Part shown: piece after piece, positions 1 through 10,197 of the stretch
How positions within the stretch are numbered: the first letter of the stretch is position 1
Layout of the letters: every line of letters starts with the position of its first letter
From: Hexactinellida sp. DTS-2022
Taxonomy: Eukaryota; Porifera; Hexactinellida
DNA length: 64,000 bases
Direction of reading: 5' to 3'
Assembly (NCBI GenBank): GCA_028753945.1
Contig: JAPNXP010000009.1
Coordinates: 558,001 to 622,000 of the forward strand
The notes under the pieces: model-generated
What the model saw: the letters and a program-made list of their open reading frames with translations, nothing else
Told to the model about the DNA's origin: nothing
The model's database searches: none
Program-made: the position numbers and the translations under genes

Positions 1-3000
1 CCTCGTCAACAAGCTGGGGGTCTACTCGACAGATGAAGCGGACCAGCAGCGATACGGACAGGAGCTGGGTCTTCTCGGAGTTCCTAAGAAACGGCGATCG
101 TATGACATCAAGCAGGAGAGGCAGCACCTCGTTACAGATCACCGTCTGGATGGAAATATCGGCAGAGCTCCAACGGGCGTGGCCAGGGTTAATGGGCGCG
201 AGACCCCCCAGGGCGCATAGGTTGCGCGTTAGATTCTCCTCGCCGAACTTAAGCTGAGATTCTGTGAAGTCCGAGGGAGCGCTCTTGTCCTTGGAAGGAG
301 ACTGTTCGTCAGAGGTTGAAAATACCATTTTGGGAGAATCAAAACTTTCAGACTCAATTTCTTCAGTTTTATCTAACATTCCATTTGATTCCTCCGTAAC
401 AACAGTTTTATCTTCAGGAATGCTAATATCCGATATTCCATTCTCTCTCACTTCTTTCAGTTCTGTTCCTCCCTTACTGGCACCTGTTTCCAGCTGTGTT
501 TCTGTCTCAGAGTTGAGAGTAGGCTCTGTAACAGGTTCTGTTGTATCCTCAATTAATTTCTCGTTAACACTCGTGTCTTGCTCAGAAGTTTCCTCCTTCG
601 TTTCTCTCTCTCCTCCCTCCTCTTTCTTTCGGTCCTTCTTCCCCCCTTTCTCCCTCGCTTCCTCCTCTCTCTTCTTGCTCTCCCTCTGTTTAATCGCCTC
701 CACGCCGGCGCGTATGGAGCTAATCAGCTCCCGTAAGCAGTCCACGAATAGCAGAATAGCCGAGTTGGTGTACTCCTCCTGCATGTCGCTGGCTGTGTCC
801 TGTATGCGCGCGGACAGCTGGAGAGAGAGCGAGTGAAACTGGATAAGACTGACCCACCCCAAGTACTCGTCGACTTTAGAGTCGTTGCTACTCGGTTCTT
901 CTGGCTTTTCTCTTTTAATCGCCAGCCTGTTAACAGCTGTCTTGTAGAGCAGCTGAGGGAGCTGGTGCTCGTGAATAAATGAAAAGTCAAAGTCGTTCCA
1001 AATGTTATTGAAAAGATGGTGCAGGATTGAGAGTAGAAATTTCAAGTTTTGAGGCTCTTTTGAATTATCTGTGGAATCATTTTTATCCAGTGTCCAGAGG
1101 AAAAGCTTCTTTGTCAAACTATAGAAAGATTCCCTCACTCGACTCTCCAGCTCGAGGCCACACCCGTCCAGACTTCCTCCGTAATGTGCCGGTGTCTCGG
1201 TGTAGTCCCTGAAACAGGCTGTCAGGTACACCGACAGAATGTGGTGAGGCTCGGTGTCAAGAGGACTCTGGGTTGCGAATAGAATAAAATCGCGAGTAAA
1301 GTTATACGTGAGACTCCGATTCTGCGCTGATTTCGCTCTCTCCTCCATGTCCTGCTGAATCCTGTCTAAGGAATACGCGTCTTTCTTAACGAAATTAAGA
1401 ATCATTTCCATGCACGGGTCTTTCTCTACCACCTGGGATACTCCGAGTTTCGATTTCTTTCTCGCAAACTTTGATCTCTTCGGAGAGGTTTTGTCGGTTT
1501 CGCTAACGCGGGAGAGCCCTGCGAACTTTAGCAGAAACCGAGCCTTGTCAATGGAGCTGATGAGCGGTAGGTCTGAGTCGATGCTCTTGTCGAGACTGTC
1601 CTCCTTCCTCTGGATGAGGACCTGCTTAGCGGCGAGCAGGTCCGGACGGACAGATTCCGCCAGTCGGTACGTCGCTGTCACGAGAGAGGAAATCTTGCTG
1701 GTCTCTTTCTTAGCCTCAAATCGGGCAATCTCCTCCCGCATCTCTTGGGAGTGCCACAGAAGCGCCGCGAAGGTCGCGCGCACCGCTTTATCCGCGAGGT
1801 ACCCGCCGTAGCGAGGCTGCTTGAAAGCGCTCTGACACACCTGCAGGAAGTCAAGGGACTTGGTGGTGCCCTCCTCGCTGATCAGCTGATCCAGGAACTG
1901 GGATATCAGGGTGTCGGAGGGGGTGTTGGTTTGGTGCATCCCCGAGTAAGACCGCATAAACCTGGATTTCTGTAAGCCCCCGCGGAATATGCTCTTACCG
2001 ATGTCGCTCTTAAGGAGAATAACCTCCTCCTCTGTCAGAGAGTTCTTACCATGGGACTCAATAGGCACTCTCAGATTCTCACCGCAGAACTTCCCGAACA
2101 GAGCCGCTAGGGACATGTACAGGTCTCGGAACCAATGTAGGGAGACAGCGGCACCGTAGGCAGAGAGAGTGAACTTATACATGAAATCTCCCCCATCTGA
2201 TTTGTAACGGAAATTGAGAGTGTCTCCTTTTATAGTAACTGTGAAAGGCCAGTTATTAGACCCGACTTTTCCCGAGTATTTATACTTTTTCCCTTCCTTG
2301 TCAGAGAACTCCAGCTGATCGTACCCGCTCTCGGTGTTGCAGCGATTGTCAAAATCTAACACCATGTACACGGCGCCCGGGCTGGAGAATACCTCGTTGT
2401 CTTCTTTCTGCGAATAATTGAAGTGTACACACTCACGCTCCCATTTCCCAAGCAGGCAATCCGGGTTATGCTGGGTTACACAGTAGGTAGATTGGTATTT
2501 CGGAATGGAATGAGATAGCTCGGTGAACTTATGCACGAAGCCCTGAAAGGAGTGGAGCACATAGTCCCTCACTCCGTGGACAGACACGAACAGGTGCAGC
2601 GCACTCACCAGCTCGGGAAGGAGCACTGACATAAGTCCGTCTCGGAACGCGTCTAGAATCCGGTCGGTCCCGAGATGCTGGTTGAGCAGCTTAAGGAGAG
2701 AGGAGAGCTCTCGCTCCACCAAGTTGAGGTAGCGACAGAGGAGAATCTTAGCGAAGGTACGCGAGGTGTCACTCGCCTTCTCTGAGAACGTGAGCGCGTA
2801 GCACCAGTTCAGTATTGAGCTCTGCAGCGAGCTGAGAAGCGGGGTTATGTTGATGCAGTTAAGCTTGCTCTCAGACTGACTAGCAAACGCCTCTATCTGC
2901 TGGGAGCTACGCTGGTATAGGGTGTTCAAGAGAGGAGATATCTTGTCCAGAACGGACTCTACGTCCAGCTCAATCTCTTTCTCCATATCCATGGTGTGTG

Positions 3001-6000
3001 GACGCGGCAGCCCGAGCAGTTTGTTGGCTCCCTGTCTGCTGAAGTACCGTATTAGCGCACACACCGTTTGTATCTGTGCGGGGGGGTACGCGTCGGTTGA
3101 GGCGGCCAGCTTAACGCCCTCCAACAGCCGCGACACTCGCTCCTCCGGCTCGGGGAATAGGACAGTCACGCCGGTCTCTAGCACACCCGTCAGCGAGGCT
3201 ATGACGTCATCAGAGTTAGACGCGTCGTTTATAATCCGCGAGATGTGCTCCAGGGCCTCTCGCTTGGAGCCGAGCTTCTCAGAATCTCTGTTCTTCCGCT
3301 GGCGCTCGAAAGTAACGAAGAAAGGCATGAAGGTGTAGATCAGCTGACTGGCTATCTCAAGTGTGAGCGTTTTGTGGTCTGTGAATCGGTTGGCTAGCCT
3401 CTCGAGGCTCAGAAACACCTCCCACGCGTCCAGGAAGGAGAGACTGTCCAGATTGAGATGCGGCTCGCTTAGGAAACAGGTTAGATACATTCGCCTTGTG
3501 TGGGCTAGCTCCATGCAGTTCCTGTTGATTATAAGAATCTGGTTCCGCACAAGAGATATGAGGGCTGCGAACAACCGCAGAATGATGGTACAGCTGTCGA
3601 TAGGAGTCGAGTCCTTGGTAGGGAGGGGATGAGATTCCGAGAGAGCTTTGGACATCTTTTGCAGCTGGACGCTCGGCTCAATGTCTCCGTATAACTGCAG
3701 TCCGTAAACGGAAAATGTCTTCGCTGAGCTCTCCCCCTCCCCCTCCCCCTCCCCCTGCTTCTTGTGTCTGACGAGTTTAACCAGACAGCACTGGTAGGGC
3801 AGCTGCGACCGAGACAGGGTCTCGAACCCGTTCCACTCATCGGTCGTCATGTCGAAACAGCTGATCGGGAGCTCGGGATCTGTCTGCTCCGCTGACTTAG
3901 ACTTATCCCAGTCGTCCATGGTCCAGTTGTTATACTTCGCGTAGAGCTCGATGAGCTTAGGCGTGTCGGTTGGCTTGTGAGTGACGGGGTCTAGATACAG
4001 GGAGGGAACTGAGAAGAGGAGACAGAGATGGGGAGACAGATTGTTGTCGGCTTTCTTCAGCACTGAGATCTTACGGACGATGAAAGCTCTCGATTTGGAC
4101 TCTGTGAGTATCAGGTCCATGACGCTGCAATCCTCCTTGCTCACATAAGCTATGGAGTCAGATGACTCCGGGTTTATAGCCTCGTGGTTCAGGAGTCCGG
4201 TCAGTTCTTCCCGCGGCTTCGAGAAGCCCTCCGTCCGGTCGATGCGCAGAGACAGCGGGGCCGCGTACTGCGTCTCCAGGTCCACAATAGCCTTGTCGAG
4301 TTTGTTGAGCAGAGACAGACACGGGATCTGTAGGGATTCCTTATCCGCGGTTATAACTACGGCATCTATGTACCTGACCAGGAGGGGCATAAGCAGATGC
4401 ATGTTCCCGTGTGCGAGGGAGAACTGTAGCAGGAGTGTGTAGGCCCTCATGTCCAGGGGGCCGCTGTCGGGGGGGGAGTGGTCCAGGAGGTGCGAGAAGA
4501 AGGAGTGCAGCTGCTCTATGAAATCCTTGTTCATGAAGGGTGGCCGCTTATCTGAGGAGGCGGAGAGAGAAAGCGGAGTTATGTGCTGCAGGTAGCGCTC
4601 GCTCTGTGTGACCAGCGCACTCCTGAAGTGGGCATTAGTCTCCATTGAGACGGAGGCTGTAGTCGTGAGAATGCAGAGGAGCCAGGAGTAGGTGGCCTCC
4701 TGCTCCGAGAAGGAATGGAGGGTGTCCGACCGGTACCCCAGGAGACCGATGCCCCGCACCTTGGTGTCGCACCCGTCCTGAGCACACTCCTTAATGTTAA
4801 TCTACAGAAGAGATACAGTGTAATACGTATAGGAGACTCGGGTAATAGAGCCACAGGGTAATAGGGTTATCTGCTTAATAGGGTTAATATTTCATAGGGT
4901 TTATGGAACGGAATTTCAGTAATAAGCTAGTCTACTATAAATAGAACCAGACTCTTTATTTACAAAAAACTAGTTATTAAACTAAAATTATACTACACGT
5001 ATTCGACAAATGGTTACCTGTATAATCTTGTAGTAGTTGGAAGTACAGTTCATAAGAACCTCTGTTTGGTATCTCGAGGAGCGTTTGAATATGCTCCTGT
5101 GCACCAGTCTATGCAGAGACCCCTCGGTGGGGCCTCCCATCACGTCTATGACTCTCGGCATGTAGCTGTTGTCCGAGGCGGACACGGTTATGCTCAGCTG
5201 CTCTACGAACACCTGCGGCATCATCAGTATGCGTATCCAGTGTCCGCCCTGTGTCCCGGAGCTCTGCCAGAAGGTGCTGTTGTTCCCGTCGAACATCTGA
5301 TCGGCTCTGTTCGCGTTGGTGGACACCACGACACTGGAGTAGGGCTTGTGCACCTTTTGGTAGGCCTCGAACGCGCCGCCGGCCTCGTCGCTGCTGTCCG
5401 CCTCGAAGGAACTCTTCCCGACCTTCTCGAAGTGGGACTTCAGGAGCTGGTGTCGCGATTGGGAGAGCGAGAAGAAGAAGCTGAGCTCGCAGCTGGCCAG
5501 GGCCTGCGTGGGCGCGCAGCAGCTCTTGACGTAGGTGTTGAGCATGCGCGCTTGTTCGCGCTGCGACTCCAGGAGCGTTTCTCCCTGCAGGAACACGTCC
5601 AGGATGCTGGGGAGCATCACGCACGCCGAGAGACGGGAGAGGGAGCTTGGAATGTCCTTGCGGATGGTCTCGTTATCCAGCTCATCCATAATGCGCGGTA
5701 CGTGCAGCCGCCCGCTCCTGTACTCGTCCAGATGCGAGAAGAACTGCAGCGCGGTCTCCTGGGGAACCCCGGACTGGACCAGTTTGTCGACCAGGTCCTC
5801 TTTGGAGACCCACTCCTCCCCCTTGGTGCCCTGCTCCCGCAGCCAGTCCGTGAGGGAGGACTTGTGGCTTAGAATCTTCTGGAACCTTTCGACCTTCTCG
5901 GACTTGTCGAGCCGCAGCGCTTCGTGCAGCAACAGAGGGTCGAAGAGAATCGAGAGTTTGAAGGAATCCTCTCCGGGAATCATCTCGGGAGAGTCGGGGA

Positions 6001-6058
6001 CAGAGGAGGGGGGGCATTGGGAGTCCTGCGGACAGCTGGTGCTGTCTGTGTTTCCCAT
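1..6058 (-). CDS. ZZEF1: ZZEF1 orthologue, N-terminal part (gene runs off the left edge)
   Basis: Two exons: 6058-5018 and 4801-1. The donor is CAG|gtaacc and the acceptor ctgtag, both phase 0. The join reads ...KIIQ/INIKECAQDGCDT, matching the human family. The window holds 347 + 1600 codons; human ZZEF1 is about 2960 residues. It begins MGNTDS, an N-myristoylation pattern (Gly2, Ser6) shared with the human start. An EF-hand-like segment lies at about 80-125 and an APC10/DOC domain at about 228-380 (STFWQSSGTQGGHWIRI). A CUB-like beta domain lies near 1124-1228 (coded around 2160-2470), and a Lys/Glu-rich linker around 600-700 bp. The two ZZ zinc fingers are not seen; they may lie beyond base 1. 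Vertebrate ZZEF1 is a histone-reader-like scaffold linked to transcription and endosomes; function here is inferred. The 4.8-kb uninterrupted second exon is unusual. Confidence 0.93.
3736..3759. repeat. (CCCCCT)n hexamer repeat inside ZZEF1
   Basis: About four copies of a C-rich hexamer on the + strand. On the coding strand it gives alternating Gly-Glu in ZZEF1 exon 2. It is in frame, so length changes would only alter the Gly-Glu count. Confidence 0.8.
4814..4945. mobile_element. Decayed TIR element (family A) in ZZEF1 intron 1
   Basis: The intron (4802-5017) contains TACAGTG, AATAGAGCCAC, CTTAATAGGGTTAATATTTCA and a TAGGGTTTATGGAACGGAAT-like segment. These match, in the same order, the intact family A elements at 11842 and 13585. 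The right terminal repeat is not recognisable. This is a degenerate copy and makes up much of a 216-bp intron. Confidence 0.6.
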
Positions 6059-6186
6059 GGTGCGGTGCGGTGCTAGGTCCTGAGGCGATAGAATCTGTGA
6101 GCTGAGGAATAACTGGTCTCACATATGTCTGGTGCAATCGGCGGGAAGAATCGTCTCCTATTATAAGGCAATTTCTATAGTCAATA

Positions 6187-6212
6187 CATGTATGTATGTA
6201 TGTATGTATGTT
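6187..6212. repeat. (ATGT)n microsatellite upstream of ZZEF1
   Basis: Six or so tandem TATG/ATGT units are visible. They lie 130 bp upstream of the ZZEF1 start codon, in the 387-bp spacer before OSGEPL1. Confidence 0.85.
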
Positions 6213-6284
6213 ACAGGTTTGATGCCAAAATTGTGTTCGTGTTATAATTCGGTACAGCAAATATAATTCAATAAATCAGTGATA

Positions 6285-6425
6285 CATGTTCGTGTAATAG
6301 CAAGTCGCATTTTGGAAGAAATTTGGTTGCTAAACATGCGAACACTAAATGCTCGCTTAGGGATTGAAAATAACTTGCTAATAGAGCAATATTATTATTG
6401 CTAAGTGCATTATCTAACACCACTG
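6285..6425. mobile_element. TIR element, family C copy in the ZZEF1-OSGEPL1 spacer
   Basis: The left side reads ATGTTCGTGTAATAGCAAGT. The right side ends AACACCACTG followed by TA. Internal AATAGCAAG and GCTAATAGAGCAA motifs match the copies at 15691 and 46329 in inverted orientation. Flanking TA is present at both ends. The rest of the spacer shows nothing else I recognise. Confidence 0.65.
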
Positions 6426-6445
6426 TACAAATGTCTAACAAGTGA

Positions 6446-7597
6446 TTATACGAGTCTATCTGTCCAGTCTTCCCCCAGCTTCCACCTGGTGTGGTACCAG
6501 GGCTCCTCGTGAGGGGACTCCGCGGGGACCCCAGCCCTCACGGCCTCCACGCCTGCCCAGGCTATCATAACCGCGTTATCGCTGCACAGCTCGGGGGGAG
6601 GGTACACGGGCAGGTATCCGTGCTCACCACACAGGTCCGTGATGGCCTGCTGGAAGGCCACGTTCTGAGCCACCCCGCCCGAGACGACCACGTGTCGGAT
6701 ATTAGGGAAGTTCTCCCTGCAGAAGCGGATGGCCAGCTGCGTCCTGGCGACTATGTGACGCACAATAGAGGTCTGGAACCACAGCGCCAGGTCAGCCCGG
6801 TCCTGATAGGAAACCTCTCGGGTCCTAGCGAGAGAGGAGAGCTTGTACTCCAAGCTGCTGCCGAGGCCGGAGAAGGAGAAGTTGGCGCGTCTGCTCCGAG
6901 GGAGCACTCGGGGGACGGGGTACCGGATGTGACCCCTCAGACTGATCCGCTCGATGGCCGCGCCCCCGGAGCACGCGGCGAACTCCGGGTAGCTGCTCAG
7001 TCGCAAGAGACGAGCTCCATGGTCCAGGATGTTCCCTGGTGCGGAGTCTAGTGTGGACCCCAACCTTAGGGCCTGACTCGGGTCCGCCCCCTGAACTACG
7101 CAGAGGAGACAGTGCCCGCCGGATATCAGGAGGGTCAGGTAGGGGAAGGGGAGCTCCTGGCCGAGACGGGGGGTCAGGGCGTGAGCCAGCATGTGGTGCA
7201 CGCCCATCAAGAGACACGGGGGGGCCAGGTTAGCTCGGTAGAAGCTCACTGCCAAGTTAGCGCCATGGGACAGCGAGATGCCTAGGCCGGGACCCTTCGT
7301 GTAGGCCACGACGTGGATATCCCCGTGAGAGAGGCCTGACCGCTCGAAGCACTGAGCTAGGAGGGAGGGCAGGTTCCGTCTGTGCAGGCCGGAGGCCGTG
7401 AGGGGGTTAACCCCCCCGACGGGGAGGTGGTGCAACAACTGGGAGCAGAGAGCGTGGGCGTACTCCCTCCCCTCGCTATTCAGTATGGCAACCGCGGAAT
7501 CGTCAAAACTAGTCTCAATGCCTAGCACGTTAAAAGGAACCGGCAGGGCACTGAGAAGCGAGGAGAGACGGCGAGATGGTAAGCTAACTCGGCGCAT
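6446..7597 (-). CDS. OSGEPL1: OSGEPL1: mitochondrial tRNA t6A37 threonylcarbamoyltransferase
   Basis: Single exon, 383 aa (human 414). It belongs to the TsaD/Kae1/Qri7 family, which transfers the threonylcarbamoyl group to A37 of ANN-decoding tRNAs. Visible motifs are GIETSFDDS near 26-34 (the usual Cys is Phe here), TKGPGL near 100-105, the metal-binding HxxxH (His135 and His139 in HHMLAH), LISGGHC, VVSGGVAQN and CSDNAVMIAWAG. The N-terminus is rich in Arg, Ser and Leu without acidic residues for about 22 residues, a likely mitochondrial presequence that points to the organellar paralogue rather than OSGEP. ATG at 7597. The next gene, POLK, lies about 480 bp away on the same strand. Confidence 0.94.
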   Translation of the reverse strand: MRRVSLPSRRLSSLLSALPVPFNVLGIETSFDDSAVAILNSEGREYAHALCSQLLHHLPVGGVNPLTASGLHRRNLPSLLAQCFERSGLSHGDIHVVAYTKGPGLGISLSHGANLAVSFYRANLAPPCLLMGVHHMLAHALTPRLGQELPFPYLTLLISGGHCLLCVVQGADPSQALRLGSTLDSAPGNILDHGARLLRLSSYPEFAACSGGAAIERISLRGHIRYPVPRVLPRSRRANFSFSGLGSSLEYKLSSLARTREVSYQDRADLALWFQTSIVRHIVARTQLAIRFCRENFPNIRHVVVSGGVAQNVAFQQAITDLCGEHGYLPVYPPPELCSDNAVMIAWAGVEAVRAGVPAESPHEEPWYHTRWKLGEDWTDRLV

Positions 7598-8080
7598 TAA
7601 TCACAATAGGAACTCATAAGAGGAACAGCTGTTATAATTAGTATAAATAAGAGTACTGACATCTGCTAACTGTGTCGGTGTAAGAGCTATAGAATTAGTA
7701 GCTATAAAACTGGAGAGTTTGTCGTAAGCAAACGTAAGTTCAGTAAATTAAGCCTTCCTTAAGAGAAGGAATGGGGGAGGATGAGAATCAGTGTAGGCTC
7801 AGCCGATTTAGTTATGCTAATTAGTACGTATATAACTGATCCTAACTCAAGGTATAGTAATTATTCAGTCGCTCTATTGTAAAGTTATTGGTGATTACAG
7901 GTAAGGTATTTTGATTATTTTCCTTATATGGACAGTAATATGGTCTTAATTATATAATTATACAGTTAGTAGCATCGTTTTTGTAGTAGTAATTAGAAAT
8001 TAAACGCATTCGCCCCTGTTTTATTTCCCTAAGAAAGTTGTCAGTCAAAATACTTGAATTTCAAATAAAAATACCAGTTA
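7598..8080. other. Intergenic spacer, nothing recognised
   Basis: AT-rich sequence between the OSGEPL1 start and the POLK stop. It should contain the OSGEPL1 promoter and POLK 3' UTR. I see no coding frame, inverted-repeat element or RNA gene. Confidence 0.5.
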
Positions 8081-10018
8081 TCAAGTTATATCCTTAGTTT
8101 TTACACAAAAAGATTGAATTGAGAGCTGAGAGTTTGTAGCTTGCTTAGAACTAACTTTGTTTGGTTTTTGGACTAGGGTAATAGGAACTGAGTTAGGCGC
8201 CAATTCCTCCCTTATATACTCTCCGTTCAGACAGGAATCCAGATGCCGGTTGAAGGCCTGGTTGTCCCCTGGAACAGCCTGTTCGCAGACAGGACAGGAG
8301 TTAGCACAGGTGTCGATACATATTTCTGAGAAAGGAGAGTTCTCTAGGTTGTCTGTATGAATAGAATCTAAACTTGGTGTCTCATGTTCTTGTGAAATTA
8401 TATTCCGAAAGGTAGATACCTTGGGTTCGTCCCTCGAATGCGACACGGGATCGCTACTGTAGCTATTGCTGGGATTAGAATTAGAATTAAACATATCGAC
8501 GAGGGTTGTAATGCCTGAGTGTACCTTTCTACGCTTAGGCCTACTCTCCTCTGTTTCGGTTTGATTCAAATCTCCGAATCCGGACACGCGCACTCCCATC
8601 AGTCTCAGCTTTAGAATCTCAGGTTTCAGAAGAGTTATTTCTTTGTCGAGCAGAGATCTGGCGCAGCTCAAAATATCCTGAGATTCGTTAGTGGGGATAC
8701 GGATAGTCACAACCCTTGTTTTAATCTCAAACTCGACCGTCTTAAGCTTAATACCGACAGTGCAACCAGCCAGGCCTTTCTTCTTCAAATCTTCCGACAG
8801 ATCCGAGCTTAGCTTTTCCAGAATTTCATACATTTTATCTTTTTGGGAGACCTCTTTAAAGGTCCTCTCGGTGCTCATGCTCTTCCTGTCGCTCCTGGCC
8901 TCCAACTCAGTGGACCCCAGCCCGAGGAATATCCGTAGGAAGTGTTGGTAGCTACAGTCCGTCATCAGCAGCTTAAGCTCGGCGCGCCTCTCAAACAGCT
9001 GATCCACTTTAACTACCCCGAGCGACCGCAGCATTTCCTCGGTGACCTTACCGATTCCGGAGATCTTCCGAACCGGAAGTCCGCGGATAAACTCTATAAC
9101 ATCCCCTCTAACGGGCGGTAGGAAGAACTGGCCGTTCGGCTTGTTCATATCGGAGCATATCTTAGCTAGCATTGTGTTACTCGCTATGCCGGCGCTAGCG
9201 GTAAGCTGTGTCGCCTCTTCTATCCTACTTCTCATCTCCCTAACCACTCTCCCTACTAGTTCCTTGTCCCAGTACTGGTCGGTGCTAGTTATGTCTAGCC
9301 CGCTGAAAACCGGATCTTCTGAGCCCGTGGGATCCGAGAGGAAGGTTTGTATCCGGGACTTGAGGTGTTGAGTTATGTTTATATAAGCCTCGTCGAGTCC
9401 CATTGGGCTGAAATCCGGGTCGTATTCATAGAAAATGTCCCTCACAACTCTACTCACTGATTTGTACTTGGCGTAGCTTCCGCCTATTATCTTAAGTTCG
9501 GGGCAAAGCTTCTTCCCAATGAAACCGGGCATTCCAGCTCGCACACCGAATTTCCTAGCAGCATAGTTGGAGGTAGAAAGCATGGAGTTACCGCCTACGG
9601 CCATTGGAATGTCTCGGAGAGATGGGTCGTCTCGCATCTCGACAGCCGCGTAAAACGCGTCCATATCCACATGCACCATGACACTGGATAAATCCCGACT
9701 CGCTTCCAAACATTCGATTTCAAAGTCTGTTTCCTGTCTCGCTCTCTCCAGCTCATGTCTGCTTATGCTGTCCATCTCTTGTCTCAGTTTGCTGTTGCGC
9801 TTCGAAGCTGCTAGCTGTCTCTTGGTTTGGTTGTTGTAGAACTTGGATCCTTTGGAAGCTTCTAGAATAATCTTGTTTATTTTCTCTTTATCAACTCCTT
9901 CCATTCCTGCCTTGTTCGTGTTGAGTGCCATTCTACTGTCACTGTCCTGCTCTGCCTCGGGATCGGGGTAGTTAGGTAAATCCACCTCGCTGCCACTTGC
10001 GCCATCTTCCTGTGACAT
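8081..10018 (-). CDS. POLK: DNA polymerase kappa (Y-family translesion polymerase)
   Basis: Single exon, 645 aa (human 870). The N-clasp TNKAGMEGVDKEKINKIILE near 33-52 is diagnostic of pol kappa. Catalytic motifs are HVDMDAFYAAVE and MGLDEAYI, supplying the metal-binding Asp and Asp-Glu residues. YAARKFGVRAGMPG is the nucleotide-binding finger. A helix-hairpin-helix segment (ISGIGKVTEEMLRSLG) and little finger follow. One UBZ4-type ubiquitin-binding zinc finger (CPVC...H...C) lies at about 575-596; human has two. QLSIQSFC at 631-638 resembles a PCNA-interacting PIP box with a weak last position. The protein bypasses bulky N2-dG lesions. Its start at 10018 is 179 bp from a divergent gene. Confidence 0.97.
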   Translation of the reverse strand: MSQEDGASGSEVDLPNYPDPEAEQDSDSRMALNTNKAGMEGVDKEKINKIILEASKGSKFYNNQTKRQLAASKRNSKLRQEMDSISRHELERARQETDFEIECLEASRDLSSVMVHVDMDAFYAAVEMRDDPSLRDIPMAVGGNSMLSTSNYAARKFGVRAGMPGFIGKKLCPELKIIGGSYAKYKSVSRVVRDIFYEYDPDFSPMGLDEAYINITQHLKSRIQTFLSDPTGSEDPVFSGLDITSTDQYWDKELVGRVVREMRSRIEEATQLTASAGIASNTMLAKICSDMNKPNGQFFLPPVRGDVIEFIRGLPVRKISGIGKVTEEMLRSLGVVKVDQLFERRAELKLLMTDCSYQHFLRIFLGLGSTELEARSDRKSMSTERTFKEVSQKDKMYEILEKLSSDLSEDLKKKGLAGCTVGIKLKTVEFEIKTRVVTIRIPTNESQDILSCARSLLDKEITLLKPEILKLRLMGVRVSGFGDLNQTETEESRPKRRKVHSGITTLVDMFNSNSNPSNSYSSDPVSHSRDEPKVSTFRNIISQEHETPSLDSIHTDNLENSPFSEICIDTCANSCPVCEQAVPGDNQAFNRHLDSCLNGEYIREELAPNSVPITLVQKPNKVSSKQATNSQLSIQSFCVKTKDIT

Positions 10019-10197
10019 GTGTCACTAATTCGTCATAATTATATTATTGCATATTTATTTATAGAACCAAACAAACTCAATGCATTTAAAATGTAGACCC
10101 ATTATAAAGGCTACTGTAAGTAAATCTGTACATAATTGTACCATTCAGTTAGATCTTTTAGTCTTGTAAATTAGTTATAAATTAGTTACAGACTGTA
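10019..10197. promoter_or_regulatory. Shared divergent promoter, POLK and membrane-protein gene
   Basis: Only 179 bp separate two start codons facing away from each other. Both promoters must lie here or overlap the first exons. No clear TATA or CCAAT box stands out; the sequence is AT-rich. Confidence 0.45.

Noticed and set aside
264..836. Long Ser-rich + strand frame opposite ZZEF1
   Set aside because: It is the antisense shadow of the Lys/Glu-rich ZZEF1 linker; composition and position explain it.
5066..5872. 268-codon + strand frame opposite ZZEF1 exon 1
   Set aside because: It mirrors a conserved EF-hand/DOC coding exon; no domain or independent support.
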